The translations under genes were made by a program, and so were the position numbers. A DNA stretch of 64,000 nucleotides from Klebsormidium nitens (Eukaryota; Streptophyta; Klebsormidiophyceae; Klebsormidiales; Klebsormidiaceae). Positions 12,301 through 23,241 of the stretch are shown one piece after another (within the stretch, counting starts at the first letter, position 1; each line of letters starts with the position of its first letter). The notes under the pieces were generated by a model. It saw only the letters and a program-made list of their open reading frames with translations. It was not told where the DNA came from and did no database searches. Location of the stretch: NCBI GenBank assembly GCA_000708835.1, contig DF237187.1:1-64000 (forward strand), given 5' to 3'.

Positions 12301-14228
12301 AGCAATGTGGAAATAGGTCTTCTGGAAGAAGGAGGAAGCCTTGGTTCGTACATGGTTGCCTTCTCGTGCTTCTTTCAGCAGCTGTAGCGCGTTCCGGTAG
12401 ACTGGATCGACCAGCGGAACGGCGGAAGAGAAGTTGGGCAGCTGTAAGAGCTGGAAACGGAGGGGGGGTCAGGTTTCGAGGTCAGGACCCGTCCAAGCAC
12501 CTGCTACGTTGAGAAAGGATCTAGATCGACAGCTTACTTCGCAGACCGCTGCGGCAGCGTCACCAGTGAAAGTTGTCTTTGCTTGATACGCCGAACACCG
12601 TCTTCGACTCAATACTGTAACTCTACTTCTCCAACTACATGAGAATAGCTTTTGCATAAGGACAGGGCTGCAAGAGTGATGCATCAGGATCCTCACCTCG
12701 AGGGTCGTTTGGAAGCAGCCAAGAACAAGCCCATCTGGGTCTATGCAATCTGCGGCACAGGTTGCGGGAAGTAAATTTGTGGAAACCGTGAGCAGAAGCT
12801 TCTTAGCAACTTCTTGATGTTCATAGCCGATGCCGATGAATACACACGGTCAACTTACGGATCTGGAACTAAGTGGGTACCCGGCAATGCATTCAATCAG
12901 TTGAAGGTAGCAAATAATTCTGGAAAGGAGCACTAGCATCTTAGCAGGGACGGCAGATAACAGACCTGAAACGGCCTCCAGCACGTAGTTATAATGCTCT
13001 GACGCAGGATCAGCGCCGAGGACAAGGCGAAGAAGAAAGACCAGTCGCACGGCAGCCTTGGTGTGAGCATCGTCTTTTGGCAAAGGAAACTTCCTGATCT
13101 GACGCTGCATGAGATCCAGCACTCCTGCCACGGAAGACAATCTCGGGTAAGCAGATACTATTGTTGAGATAAGGTGCAGAGGGCATTCGGAAGGCAGGAG
13201 AAGTCATCCAAAATTTGGTGGTCAAAGCGATTACAGGGGAGTCCTTGTGAGAAAGCTTTGATGTGATGATATAAGTTCGAGCCAAAGGTCAACGGACAGT
13301 CGTAGAGATCATGCTTTGAAAAGTGAGGCCTCAATAGCTTTTGAAGTTGTCTGCTCAACCTGGTAGAAAACGCCTCTGATGCAAGAGCTGCCGAACGGCG
13401 TGTTCCATGCTGGACCCTGGCTGCAGGACCGCTTCGACGCAGCTCTCCCAGAAGCTGCGAAATGGAAGGTCGGGACTGCAAAAGATACAGATGATGTGAG
13501 CCTAAGTGCCTGGGAGCAGAATGAAGTGTTGACTGTGCATCAGCTTCGCCGACTATAGACTGATTAGAAGAGCTGGCCAGTACAATCAGATACATATGCA
13601 CGATGGTCGATGCAGAAATTCCAGCAAACGAGGTCCTTACCATTGTACGAGAAACATGAGGATTGTGTTCTGGAAGAGCTCAGTTGGCACAGCCCGATTT
13701 GGCGCCCTGTACATGCACCATGAGACCTGTGACTCAACACGTCAACTCATTGCTTTCTTCTTGAGTAGCATTTTCCAACTTCAAGAGTTTAGTGTTTCAG
13801 ACCGGATAGAGTTGCGAATCTGGAATCCTGGAAGTGAAAGCTGCCAGTGCGAATGGAAGAGGTGCACATGAAAGAAAGATTTCTCGCCAGATGTGCAACA
13901 GCAGAAAATGAAACAAATATAGAAAGCATTTCAAATATGCTAGTTGTGCTTGCACACATACAGGGCCTCGGAATTGAATGCGTTCTATTTCCCCACACCG
14001 GGGAAGTTGTGAGGCCTACCTTTTCTGTGCATCTAGCAGATCAACGACTCTTTTCTGCACCTCACTCCAGATTTCGAGCAACAAACCATTGGACACGATG
14101 TGCGGCTTCAGCTCCTCTCCAAAGGAAAGCAGAAGCTCGAAAAGACAGCTTGGATCCTCCCTACTTGAAGCTTCAGCCTTCGCTTTATCAAAGTCCTGTG
14201 CAATGGTGGAATCAATTGCGGACGTCAT
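9375..14228 (-). CDS. HEAT-like alpha-helical repeat protein, family not identified
   Basis: Multi-exon minus-strand gene. The C-terminal part is well supported, with phases that close: 10771-10956, 10110-10288, 9375-9557 (ends ELPFWGYQDTAVE-stop). The proposed first exon is 14020-14228 (MTSAIDSTIAQDFDKAKAEA...). Further coding exons read at about 12850-13140 (VLDLMQRQIRKFPLPKDDAH), 12697-12810 (IDPDGLVLGCFQTTLE), 12352-12441 (LPNFSSAVPLVDPVYRNAL), about 11860-12105, 11510-11635 (NAAIIISTCAAKLVEE) and 11165-11280. The protein has HEAT-type helix pairs such as LFDPSVRVRRSAAQLISKLQ and LRDNDEKVRRAAFRRLADF, so it is probably a scaffold rather than an enzyme. The C-terminal third faintly recalls BRAT1 and condensin or Integrator HEAT subunits, but I cannot assign a family. 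The junction near 11150-10956 and the exon or exons near 13400 are unresolved. Confidence 0.6.
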
Positions 14229-15541
14229 GATGATAATCGACTGCAGATGATCTTCTCCCTCCGAGGTCGAGCTCAGAGAACCACGAGCGCCTCGATCAAA
14301 CGGGCAATTCTCAGAGAACCCCACAAGACTCTAAACGTATTGCTAATGAATATTGTGCTAACCTGGAAACCTGGCACGAGGCGCGCCAGCGCTGTTCTTT
14401 TGATTAGCATGCCGTCATGAACACAGGTTTTGGGGAGGCAGCTGGCGCTTGTACCAACTTCCTTGGAAATTAAGAAGTCACGCATTCACTCACACAAATT
14501 GCATGCCTCCAGCTTGGACAATATCTATGGCTGCCTCATCTGCCAGCAAGAAAGGTGCTCTTCACTGATTGTCCTTCTCGACCGTCGATGACCGGATTTC
14601 GTAGATCGACAGGCTCTTGGCAAGCAAAGCCGATGCTCAGCGCATGCGATAGCCGTCGATGAAAAGAGCGACCGTCGGCGTAGGCAATCAGCTCAGTAGG
14701 TGAGGCTCCCGGCTAGCTGTAAGTCAGCGGCAGTACATAAAAACCCCGCACCTAGTTAGCAATTCAAGTCACTGCAGCTAGAAATGACTGCTGCAGCCAA
14801 CTACTGTAGTCTGTAGACAATGTGCATTCGGAGCAAGAAGCCATCTGGGAGTGATCATGTCAAAGTGGTGTTGACGGCTTTCACGTTGACGGCTTTCACG
14901 GTAGAGAAGATAGGGGCACCACCAAAGACCACCAGAAGAATAAGTCAAGGCTCAGCTTCCTGCCTGTCCGGCCCCATTGTCTACGGCCTGAAGAGCCATG
15001 GATTCCGGTGAGTGCAGCATGAAGGTCAATCAAAGAATGATAAGTGTTGTATTTGACGGCTTTCATTTTGAGCTTTCACATGGAAGTTTCTAATACCCTT
15101 CACCGAGCTGCCTTTTGAAACGTTTCTCGTGCATGTAACGATGGCGGTGCCGCGATATGCGAGCGGTTCTAAAGTGCTGAATCAATTGTCCAGACTTTCT
15201 GAGCGTCTGTATATGTAGATTGCTCAGCATTCTGGTTGATTGCTTGCAACTGCTGTGAACAAGCACGAGTTCAATCTAGAAGGATGCCACTTGGGATCTA
15301 ATCATCAAATACTCAGACACGGCCATGGCGTTTTGAATTACTCTGTATTGCATTGCTGTACGTCAAGCTCCTCTTGTCGTGTTCAATCCTTGGAAAAGCT
15401 TCAACAGCTCGATGAAAAAGCTTCTGGTTCCAAGAACCTGTCGTGATGCTTCGTAACCTCGGGTTCAGTCAGGGGGCAGAAGTGCATGCCTGAGTGGTGC
15501 CCCTCCAGTACTTTTGCTAATGGTGGTCCTTTTCAACAGAC
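14229..15541. other. Divergent intergenic region between the HEAT-like gene and CSN2
   Basis: Head-to-head spacer of about 1.3 kb between the starts of the minus-strand HEAT-like gene and plus-strand CSN2. It holds a short tandem repeat at 14872-14903 (gttgacggctttcac twice), and a third related copy lies near 15052-15066. Such spaced copies could be regulatory sites, but no function can be read from sequence alone. A first non-coding or short coding exon of CSN2 may lie here, because its ATG exon is preceded by an acceptor-like ccttttcaacag. Confidence 0.5.
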
Positions 15542-18500
15542 ATGGAGGACTATGGCTTTGAGTATTCAGATGAGGAGCAAGAGGAGCAAGATGTTGATAT
15601 TGAGAACCAGTACTACAACTCAAAAGGTGGGTGGCACTCTCATGGAGTATCGTGCATCGTTGGGACTGTTCCATCGACGCGTTTCCATGTGTACCCAACT
15701 GGTTTCACAAGCGCTCTTTGCAGATTGCCCTGAGCTGCATCCATATGTTTTCTGGCAATTAAGATGACTGTCTCTTCCTGATTAGAGCCTCAACCGGCCG
15801 CATCAGCAGATCAAAGGCCCTCTTATCAAAGGAGTTGCCTGCACAGGTCTGGTGGAGGGCGATCCCAAGGCTGCTCTAAGAGGTTTTGAAGAGGTGGTCA
15901 GAATGGAAGGCGAAAAGGGGGAGTGGTAAGCTTGGACTTGGTCACTATCCTACCATCAGTCTGCTTCAGGGGTCGCGGCACCAGAGATCTTATAGGATCA
16001 TTCACAGGTGCATTGTTGCTGGACTTCCTGCTCACGCAAACATCTAACTTTCAGGCTTGTACTTATCTATTCTGAGACTCAATTCTGATTCATTTTGCAA
16101 CCTGTTCAAGGGATGTATGGCATACCCCGGAGAAAGCGATTTGGGCTACCTACTGGGAGGTGCTCCAGCAAGACGCTTTGATTGCAGCACTCCTCAAAAT
16201 GAAAGCCCACTCTTTGTGAAACGTGGTGGCTATGAAGCTTGCAAGCTGACAAAAGAGAAAGCAGTCCGGATGCTGCACCACTCCTTAATCCATGCCCTCT
16301 ATTATTGCGTTCAGGGGCTTCAAGGCTCTTAAGCAGACTGTCAAGCTACACTACAAGCTCGGCAACCACAAGGAGATGATGGAGGCCTATCGAGAGATGC
16401 TCACGTACATCAAGTCTGCGGTGACCCGAAACTACAGCGAGAAGTGCATCAACAAGATCCTGGACTTTGTGTCGAGCAGCCAGAACCTGGAGCTGCTGCA
16501 AGAGTTCTATCAGACCACTCTGCAGGCGTTGGAGGAGGCCAAGAACGAGGTAACGAACATTCCCTGTGTCAACAGGTACTCATCGGCTTCCTTTCGGCAA
16601 GGCATGGCGATCCATGCAACAGCAGAGGTTGACGGCCCTGGTCAATTCAGAAGGGTTGCCTACTGCTGATCACCTCATTTTCCTGGTGGATTCGCAAAAA
16701 GAATCCTGCAGGCCACCTGTGGCCTCTTTCTTTGTTGTCTTTTGCATTACGTTGCGGCCCCCAATGTAGTGGGCCCCCTATGCTTGCAGGGTGCGCCTAG
16801 TTACTGACAGGTGGTGGGGCTGTATTCGGCTTGCTATTGACCACGAGTGCTCCGCTCTGCAGAGGTTGTGGTTCAAGACAAATTTGAAGCTATGTAAACT
16901 GTGGTTCGACCTTGGGGAATACACGCGAATGAACAAGGTAAGGATGCAAGCACACACCAACGTTCTTCGCTGGTTGTCTATAGTTCTTAGAACCGACTCT
17001 GTTGCAACCATGCTCGAAAAATGCTCTCCGTCGAAAGGAAGGGGCAGCTATCATTTCCTTCGCATCTTCGTCCAACGATTGTTAAGCAGCAGATCAATCG
17101 GCATAAGACTGCCAATGCGTGTGGTTGGCTGTTGGTCGAGGATCTATCGTCCTTGTTGGTAGACATGGAGCATATTGGTCAAACATCGGTCTTCCTGCAG
17201 ATTCTGAAAGAGTTGCACAAGTCGTGTCAACGAGAAGACGGTACGGACGACCAGAAGAAGGGCACGCAGCTGCTCGAAGTGTATGCCATTGAGATTCAGA
17301 TGTACACAGAGACGAAGAACAACAAGAAGTTGAAGGTGAGGCCGCTGTAGTCGTCAGGCGATTCTGCGTAATTTTTGTTATGTTTGCAAAGACAGAACAT
17401 AATAAAGCTGAGCCACGGGTAGCAAGCAGTTGCCACGTCGAATGCGGGTCGTTTTCTTTCTGTGGCAGGGCTCTGTTTTCGATGTTGCTGGGTAGCCTCA
17501 AGCAGATTGGGGACCTGGTCCTCGGCGACCGTTGAATGATGGTCTCGCCTGTCCCATTCTGTTAGACACAAAGCCATTGTTCCTACTTCGCGAGATCCAC
17601 AAGAACAGAAACAAAAATCCGGCTTGGTCAGCACTGAAGTTTTCTCTCTTTGACGACCTTGCTGCCTCATAAAAATGGTGCAGCTTGGATATGAGTTTGC
17701 TACAAGTTAAGGCTCCAGCGAGGCTTGTGTTCCGTGTCCTACATCTTGCTCGTCTTGTCCTTACAACTTCTGCTCCGCAGTCTTATTCTTTCGCCGTCGG
17801 CTTCGCCCTTCAAAAGATAACACCTAGACAGCGCTGTCCATCAATCCGCCTGCTGTCATCTCCTGCTTGTGGAATACGAGGCTACTCGACCCTCCTACAA
17901 TGATTCCAGTCGCGTCCTTTTGACCTCGATCCCAACCCGTTCTTCCTGCCCGCAACTGTGCCAGAAAGCCCTATTCGTCAAAACGCGTGTTCTCAAGCTC
18001 TTCCAGACCATACTCTGTCCCCCTAAACAATGCCCTCTTGTTATCCTGACGCAATCGCAATCTCTGTCACCAACTACACAGAAAAGCGCTGTTCATCGAG
18101 TCGCCTCTTGTCGTTCTGCTTTTCGACCTCAACTTATGCCATTATTCCCACAAAAGTGTTTCTCTTTTCGACCACAACTTCTGCCATTATCCCCATAAAA
18201 GTGTTCGTGTTTCTCACTTCGCTCCCAACCCGCTATTCCTGCCAGCAACTGTACCAGAAAGCGCTGTCCATCAAGTCGGCCATCCCGCACCCGCGCATCA
18301 TGGGCATCATCCGCGAGTGCGGCGGCAAGATGCACATGGCGGAGCGCCAGTGGGCCGAGGCCGCCACCGACTTCTTCGAGGCGTTCAAGAACTACGACGA
18401 GGCTGGGACACACCGCCGGATACAGTGCCTCAAGTGAGCGTCCCTTCGCACCGAGCTGCATTCGTTGTGCTGCGTTCTTGGGCTCTTTTTGCTCAGCACA

Positions 18501-21054
18501 CACTTCCGTATCCCTGATTCCGTGTCTCTAAGCCCGGGAGACAGAAGAGGAGGACCGGTTATCAATCCTAGATCGGGCCCTTCGTAATATTATGGAGTTA
18601 TGGGGCGTCCCTCATGCTTGGATGTCCGGGCTGCAGTCAAACGCCCGGATACAGAAGTCGCTTTTCGCTTTTCGATGCACTGTGCCCTAACAAACTGACG
18701 CGGGATTTCCTGGATCACAGAGACTCTTTCAGTGTCCAGCGCCGTAGTGCATTTGTTGACATAAAAAGTTCAGCCAAAGAAATGTCCAGCCATGGATGCG
18801 GCATCTAGTTGTTGACACTCGCAGTTGAGTCGTCCTTTTCGTGGACGCTCGAAACAAACGTGTTTCCTCCATGTCAGGTACCTGGTGCTTGCGAACATGC
18901 TAATGGAGTCGGAAGTGAATCCGTTTGATGCGCAAGAAGCGAAACCGTGAGTCTCATCCTGCTTCGCACGCACTCTCCGTTCCAGCTTTGCACAGCCCAG
19001 ATCATCCTTTTTTGGAGCGACCGTCAACGAGTCAGCCTGGTGCGAGGAGTCTGGGAATACATCAACGCACTTTGCCGTGCCCATCGACAGCTTACTGTCG
19101 CGTGCTTCAGGACAAAGGTCTCATTCGGACTGCGATGTTTGCACTGAAACCTTATTCTGGATCTTCCGCCTTTTTATTGCGCTGTTTCAAAATTTTCGCA
19201 ACCCATTTTCATAAGCAGCAGGGATTCTACGACTTTTTGTGCTTCCTTTCGTACGAAGGCCGTTTCCATTACCCGCTGCAGGTACAAGAACGACCCGGAA
19301 ATCCTCGCCATGACCAATCTAGTTGCAGCATACCAACGAAACGACATCCTAGACTTCGAAAAGATACTGAAGGTGGGGCCGCTCGTCCTGGAAGCCCTTC
19401 ATTTTGGCAGAAAGGTTGACGATGAGGCAGGCCAGATTCAAGGCAAAGAGAAAAGCACGACTTTCAGGCACGTTCTGTTGGTGTTCGGCATTGCGAGGCC
19501 CCAACTCGTGAGACGACTGAGCGTTGTAAATCTCCTCGCCAAGATAATGTTTCCTTTTGCCGCTCTCAGGCGCGGCCGAAAACGCATGCCCTGATTAAAA
19601 CGTCATCTGGATCTTGCTGGACTGCACAACTCATTGCTATGCAAAATCTGGAGACCGCGAGATCCTAATTTCCGCCCCGGGAATTCTGCTGAGATTTTGC
19701 GCTGGGTATGCAGAACAACCGGAAGACCATCATGGACGACCCGTTCATTCGGAACTACATCGAAGACCTGCTCAAAAACATCCGCACGCAAGTCCTCCTC
19801 AAGCTCATCAAGCCCTACACGCGGATCAGGATCCCCTTCGTCTCCAAGGTGGGTTTGCTGCCTTGATCTCAGTTGGTTCGTTCGTTCGTTGCTGTTTTCG
19901 CGTGCCGGTTGGTCGAAACAAAGCAACAGAACCGTATCGACGGGAAACAGATGAGGCAAGGCAAGGCAAGGCGTCATTCCCATCGAGCGTGGGAAGGAGA
20001 CGTCTGATCTTCGCTCGTAGCAGTCTGCGTGGTCACACCCTGCTTCGGGTTTTAAAGTCTGAATTGTCGAGGGTTCATTGCTGATAACTTAAGGCATGCT
20101 TTCTGCTCGCATTCAGCCTTCTTTCCTTTTTCACAATCTTCTGTGGATGCGTGCCCAAAGATCAGTCACCACCTACTTCATGTGTCGGTAACCAGGAACT
20201 CAGAAGCGGTGCAGGATTCGAGCTCCGGTGTCCCATCGCAAACCTACACTGTTCCTCTGGCAGCGGTCCTACTCCCTTTTAGGCATGCTTGACGATTCTC
20301 CTCCACACTGCATTTGGACAAGCATAAGTAGGCGTTCTACAGCGTCGTCGTAATAGCTCAAAGCCTGCATCAATTTTCGAGGTTGGGGTTTGCCCGGCTG
20401 GTTCGAAACAAACCAATGAAACGTGCCTTGGGCTGACGTCCCATAGTTTCCGCCCGTAACTAGAATGAAACCGCCAAACTTGCGCTGTTGGCCGTCCCCG
20501 TCGGCCCGTACATTGATTTTCATTCCAGGAACGGGAGTGGATCCTCACATTCAGTTAGGTGCCTGCAGGAGTTGAACATCCCCGAAGTGGACGTAGAGCA
20601 GCTGCTTGTGTCGCTCATATTGGACAACCGAGTACACGGCCACATCGACCAGGTCAACCAACTGCTCGAACTGGGGGATAGGTACGGCTTTCACCCTTCG
20701 ACGAGAGTTTTGTCGACTCCTTCCCGCTCGTTGGTACTGAGGAAGACGGGTGGTTTACGTTTGGCTGTGGATCTTGCAGCTACGAGGGACGGAGCTGTGA
20801 CATCTCAGGCCAGCGAGTGGTGGTGTGATGATCATGATGAGGCCTGTAAGAGGACCACAAATGTTGCTGAGCATGCTTGTTCTATATCCACGAAACTCTC
20901 AAATGCCCAGCTTTCAGTTGCTTCTGGAAGGTTCACCTTTCCGCGTTCCGTGCGCTGCTGCAGGACGAAAGGCGTGAAGCGATACACAGCGGTTGACAAG
21001 TGGACGGCGCAACTAAAGTCCTTACACAATACAGTCGTCAACAAGCTTGGTTAG
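15542..21054 (+). CDS. CSN2: COP9 signalosome complex subunit 2
   Basis: PCI-domain scaffold subunit of the nuclear COP9 signalosome, which removes NEDD8/RUB from cullins; in plants it is known as FUS12. Exons: 15542-15626, 15847-15925, 16315-16549, 16863-16937, 17201-17335, 18246-18433, 18878-18946, 19282-19372, 19714-19848, 20569-20681, 20964-21054; all phases close, giving 431 aa, close to the family length. Very conserved stretches are visible: [20 protein letters not shown] at the start, [53 protein letters not shown], and a PCI winged helix ([20 protein letters not shown]) near the C-terminus. Many orthologues carry a few residues before the MEDYGFEY methionine, so a short upstream exon is possible. 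Intron 5 is unusually repetitive (separate entry). Confidence 0.97.
17828..18213 (+). repeat. Degenerate copies of the exon-6 splice junction inside CSN2 intron 5
   Basis: The real acceptor and exon start at 18220-18285 (cccaacccgctattcctg, then caactgtaccagaaagcgct) has a clear copy at 17926-17985 (cccaacccgttcttcctg, caactgtgccagaaagccct), 293 nt upstream. Weaker copies lie at 17828-17870 (cagcgctgtccatcaatccg) and 18060-18115 (agaaaagcgctgttcatcga). In the 17926 copy the acceptor AG has become CG, so it should not splice. A 45-nt tandem repeat (tttcgacc...gtgtt) also sits at 18121-18210. Confidence 0.8.
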
Positions 21055-23241
21055 CAAGACCCAATAGTTCTTGACATGGTGACCGCACGAGTTTCAGCAC
21101 AATGCTTCGTACCCGGCTCCGACAACATCAAGCATTCTCTTGTTTCCCTGTCTAAAAAATTGAGATTGAAAGCCATGCCCATAAGTTGGTGAGATATGCC
21201 GGCCGTCGATTCATGTCTCCATATATCGAGTATGAAGCAGTGATAGTAAGTTGAGTCTGTTGAAATGCATATGGTCGACGTGCCAGGCGGTATCAACTTC
21301 CACAATTTTCTAGCTAGACGGATCTTGGCCCGACCCTCTTTAGACGGTGGGCATCCTTACTGCATGCATGCCTGGCTATGACCGGATGCCACTGATCGAG
21401 CGTGATGCAGTTGTGATCACAATGCATGTTTGCAGTATACGTACCTTCGATGCGTTCGGCCGGGCGCCGGACGGATTGAGCAATCATGTACGTTCTTAGG
21501 CACTATACACATGAGCGAATGCGAGCGCAGCCTAGGCCGGCCCGACGGCGGAAGTCGGGCAGCTGCATCCTTGCATGTGGACTTCAACATATGAATCATT
21601 AGGGGGCTCTTACAGAGTCTTCAGGACCCATCCCGGCGATCTGATTGGTCGAGTGACGTAAGCTTAACGCCGTCACCAAGGTCTCAGACTCCGCATGTCA
21701 TTGCAGCTGAGTTGGTGTTAATGATAAGGACAGAGGCAGACTGTGATGTGGTGTCAAGGCTCCGCACTGAGCCGCAGTTTGAATTGGTTGGCACTTCCCC
21801 CGGGTTTTCGGTGATAATAACGCTATGCTCACAGGCAGCACTGTGAGTGGTCGCACCGATTTATTATTTGTGTCAATGTCCCAGCACCTAGCAGCGTGTC
21901 TATGAAAAGTGACACTAATAGTAAGAGCAACGTTCGAGCAGACCTGGAGGCCTGTTTGCCGAGCTAGCTCGCACCGATATTGCAACTTGAACTGGTGTCA
22001 AGCAGTCAAGTTGAGCGTGCCAGCACGTACGTTGAGGTCGTTTGCACCAGTTTCGACAGTTTGGTGACCGATTGGAAGTGTCAGTAGATGCGGGAATGTG
22101 CTTCGCTAATTATCTCTACGTTAACACTAGAAAGCTTCCGGGGGCCCAAGAGCCCCCGGCACGCCTAGTTCGGTCGATCGGAATCTAGGTACCGCGAGTA
22201 TATGCACGTACGTACGTAGACACGCAGTAATTCGAGGAACCCATGCATGTGCGGGCCGATCGCTATAGCTTTCAATGATGTTTGATCAAATCCGCACCGT
22301 CATGAGTCCATGTCAGTGCAAGGACGGTCACTGCATGCAGCTAGAAAACGCATGCCAGTGCGGGCTAGCTTGCATCCTCCATATGCATGAGTGGTAAAAT
22401 GACGGCCAAGCACCTCATGCGGAGTCTGGCAACCAGGCTTGCCGGGCTGTTTCGCTCTTTCACCGAGTCAGGTTGAAGCTCATTGACAAATACTAGTAGC
22501 ACGTATTTGCAGGAGCTTGCCAAGAATGAAGGCCCGCTGTTCAAGAAAGAGGCATGCAGTCCGTCCCCCTCCAAGTTTTGAGCAACTAATCTCTTTCGGT
22601 GAACTCTCAACACACGAGCAGCTACAGTGATTACTACCTAGTTCGTTTGCAGGACACATGAATTTCTACGGCTCGTTTACACCTAGCAGGGTAAAGGCTT
22701 TAGAAACAATCGCGGTCTCTGAAGCGTAAAGAAAGCTCTCGATCTCCCGTGCCCATTGCTAACACTTTCTTGTCGAAGGCACCTCCTGCGCACACACAGG
22801 GGACGTGTCAGCAGAAGACCAAGACAGTCAATGAGCTTTGGACAAAGCCAGTGACGATCAAGCGGACTTTCGGAGGTTTCAGCTGCTTTCTGCGCCGGTC
22901 CTGTCGTCTCCCTCAAGAAAGATCAAAGACTCCAGACAACACACGAAAAGGCGCAAAGAATGACCGGGAAGAGACGACTAGTCGGCTGAAAAGCTAGATA
23001 GCCACCACAAGCACACGTCCACAACGCGTGCGCGGCCAATTCCATGCATGGCAACGGCTCTTTCCACATGGGGATGTGGCCGGCGGAAACAAACGGAGAC
23101 CTTTTCCTCCCTGCTCACCGTTCTGCTCGCTTGTCAGGGTAGCATGCTGATGCTGATGCATTGTGGACGTCTCAGCATCACTTCTGTGTCGCGTTACTGA
23201 CGTGTTGCTGATGCGTTGCAGACGTGTTGGCGACGCCCGCC
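21055..23241. other. Intergenic, convergent gene ends
   Basis: Lies between the stops of CSN2 (+) and the AlkB fusion gene (-). No protein motif is recognisable in either strand. A short GC hairpin, ccgggggc and gcccccgg with a 6-nt loop, sits at 22138-22159, and an alternating cgtacgtacgta tract near 22207-22219. The stretch 23145-23235 is rich in imperfect 'gctgatgc' / 'gacgtgttg' repeats next to the last exon of the AlkB gene. Confidence 0.5.
22138..22159. repeat. GC-rich short hairpin
   Basis: An 8-bp perfect stem (ccgggggc / gcccccgg) with a 6-nt loop in intergenic DNA. It is not followed by a T-run, and it is in a eukaryotic setting, so I do not call it a terminator. Confidence 0.6.

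Noticed and set aside
9375-14228. Calling the HEAT-like protein condensin CAP-G
   Set aside because: Only generic HEAT helices match; the C-terminal end does not read like CAP-G.
22138-22159. Rho-independent style terminator
   Set aside because: Hairpin without a T-run and in a eukaryotic nuclear context; a bacterial terminator makes no sense here.
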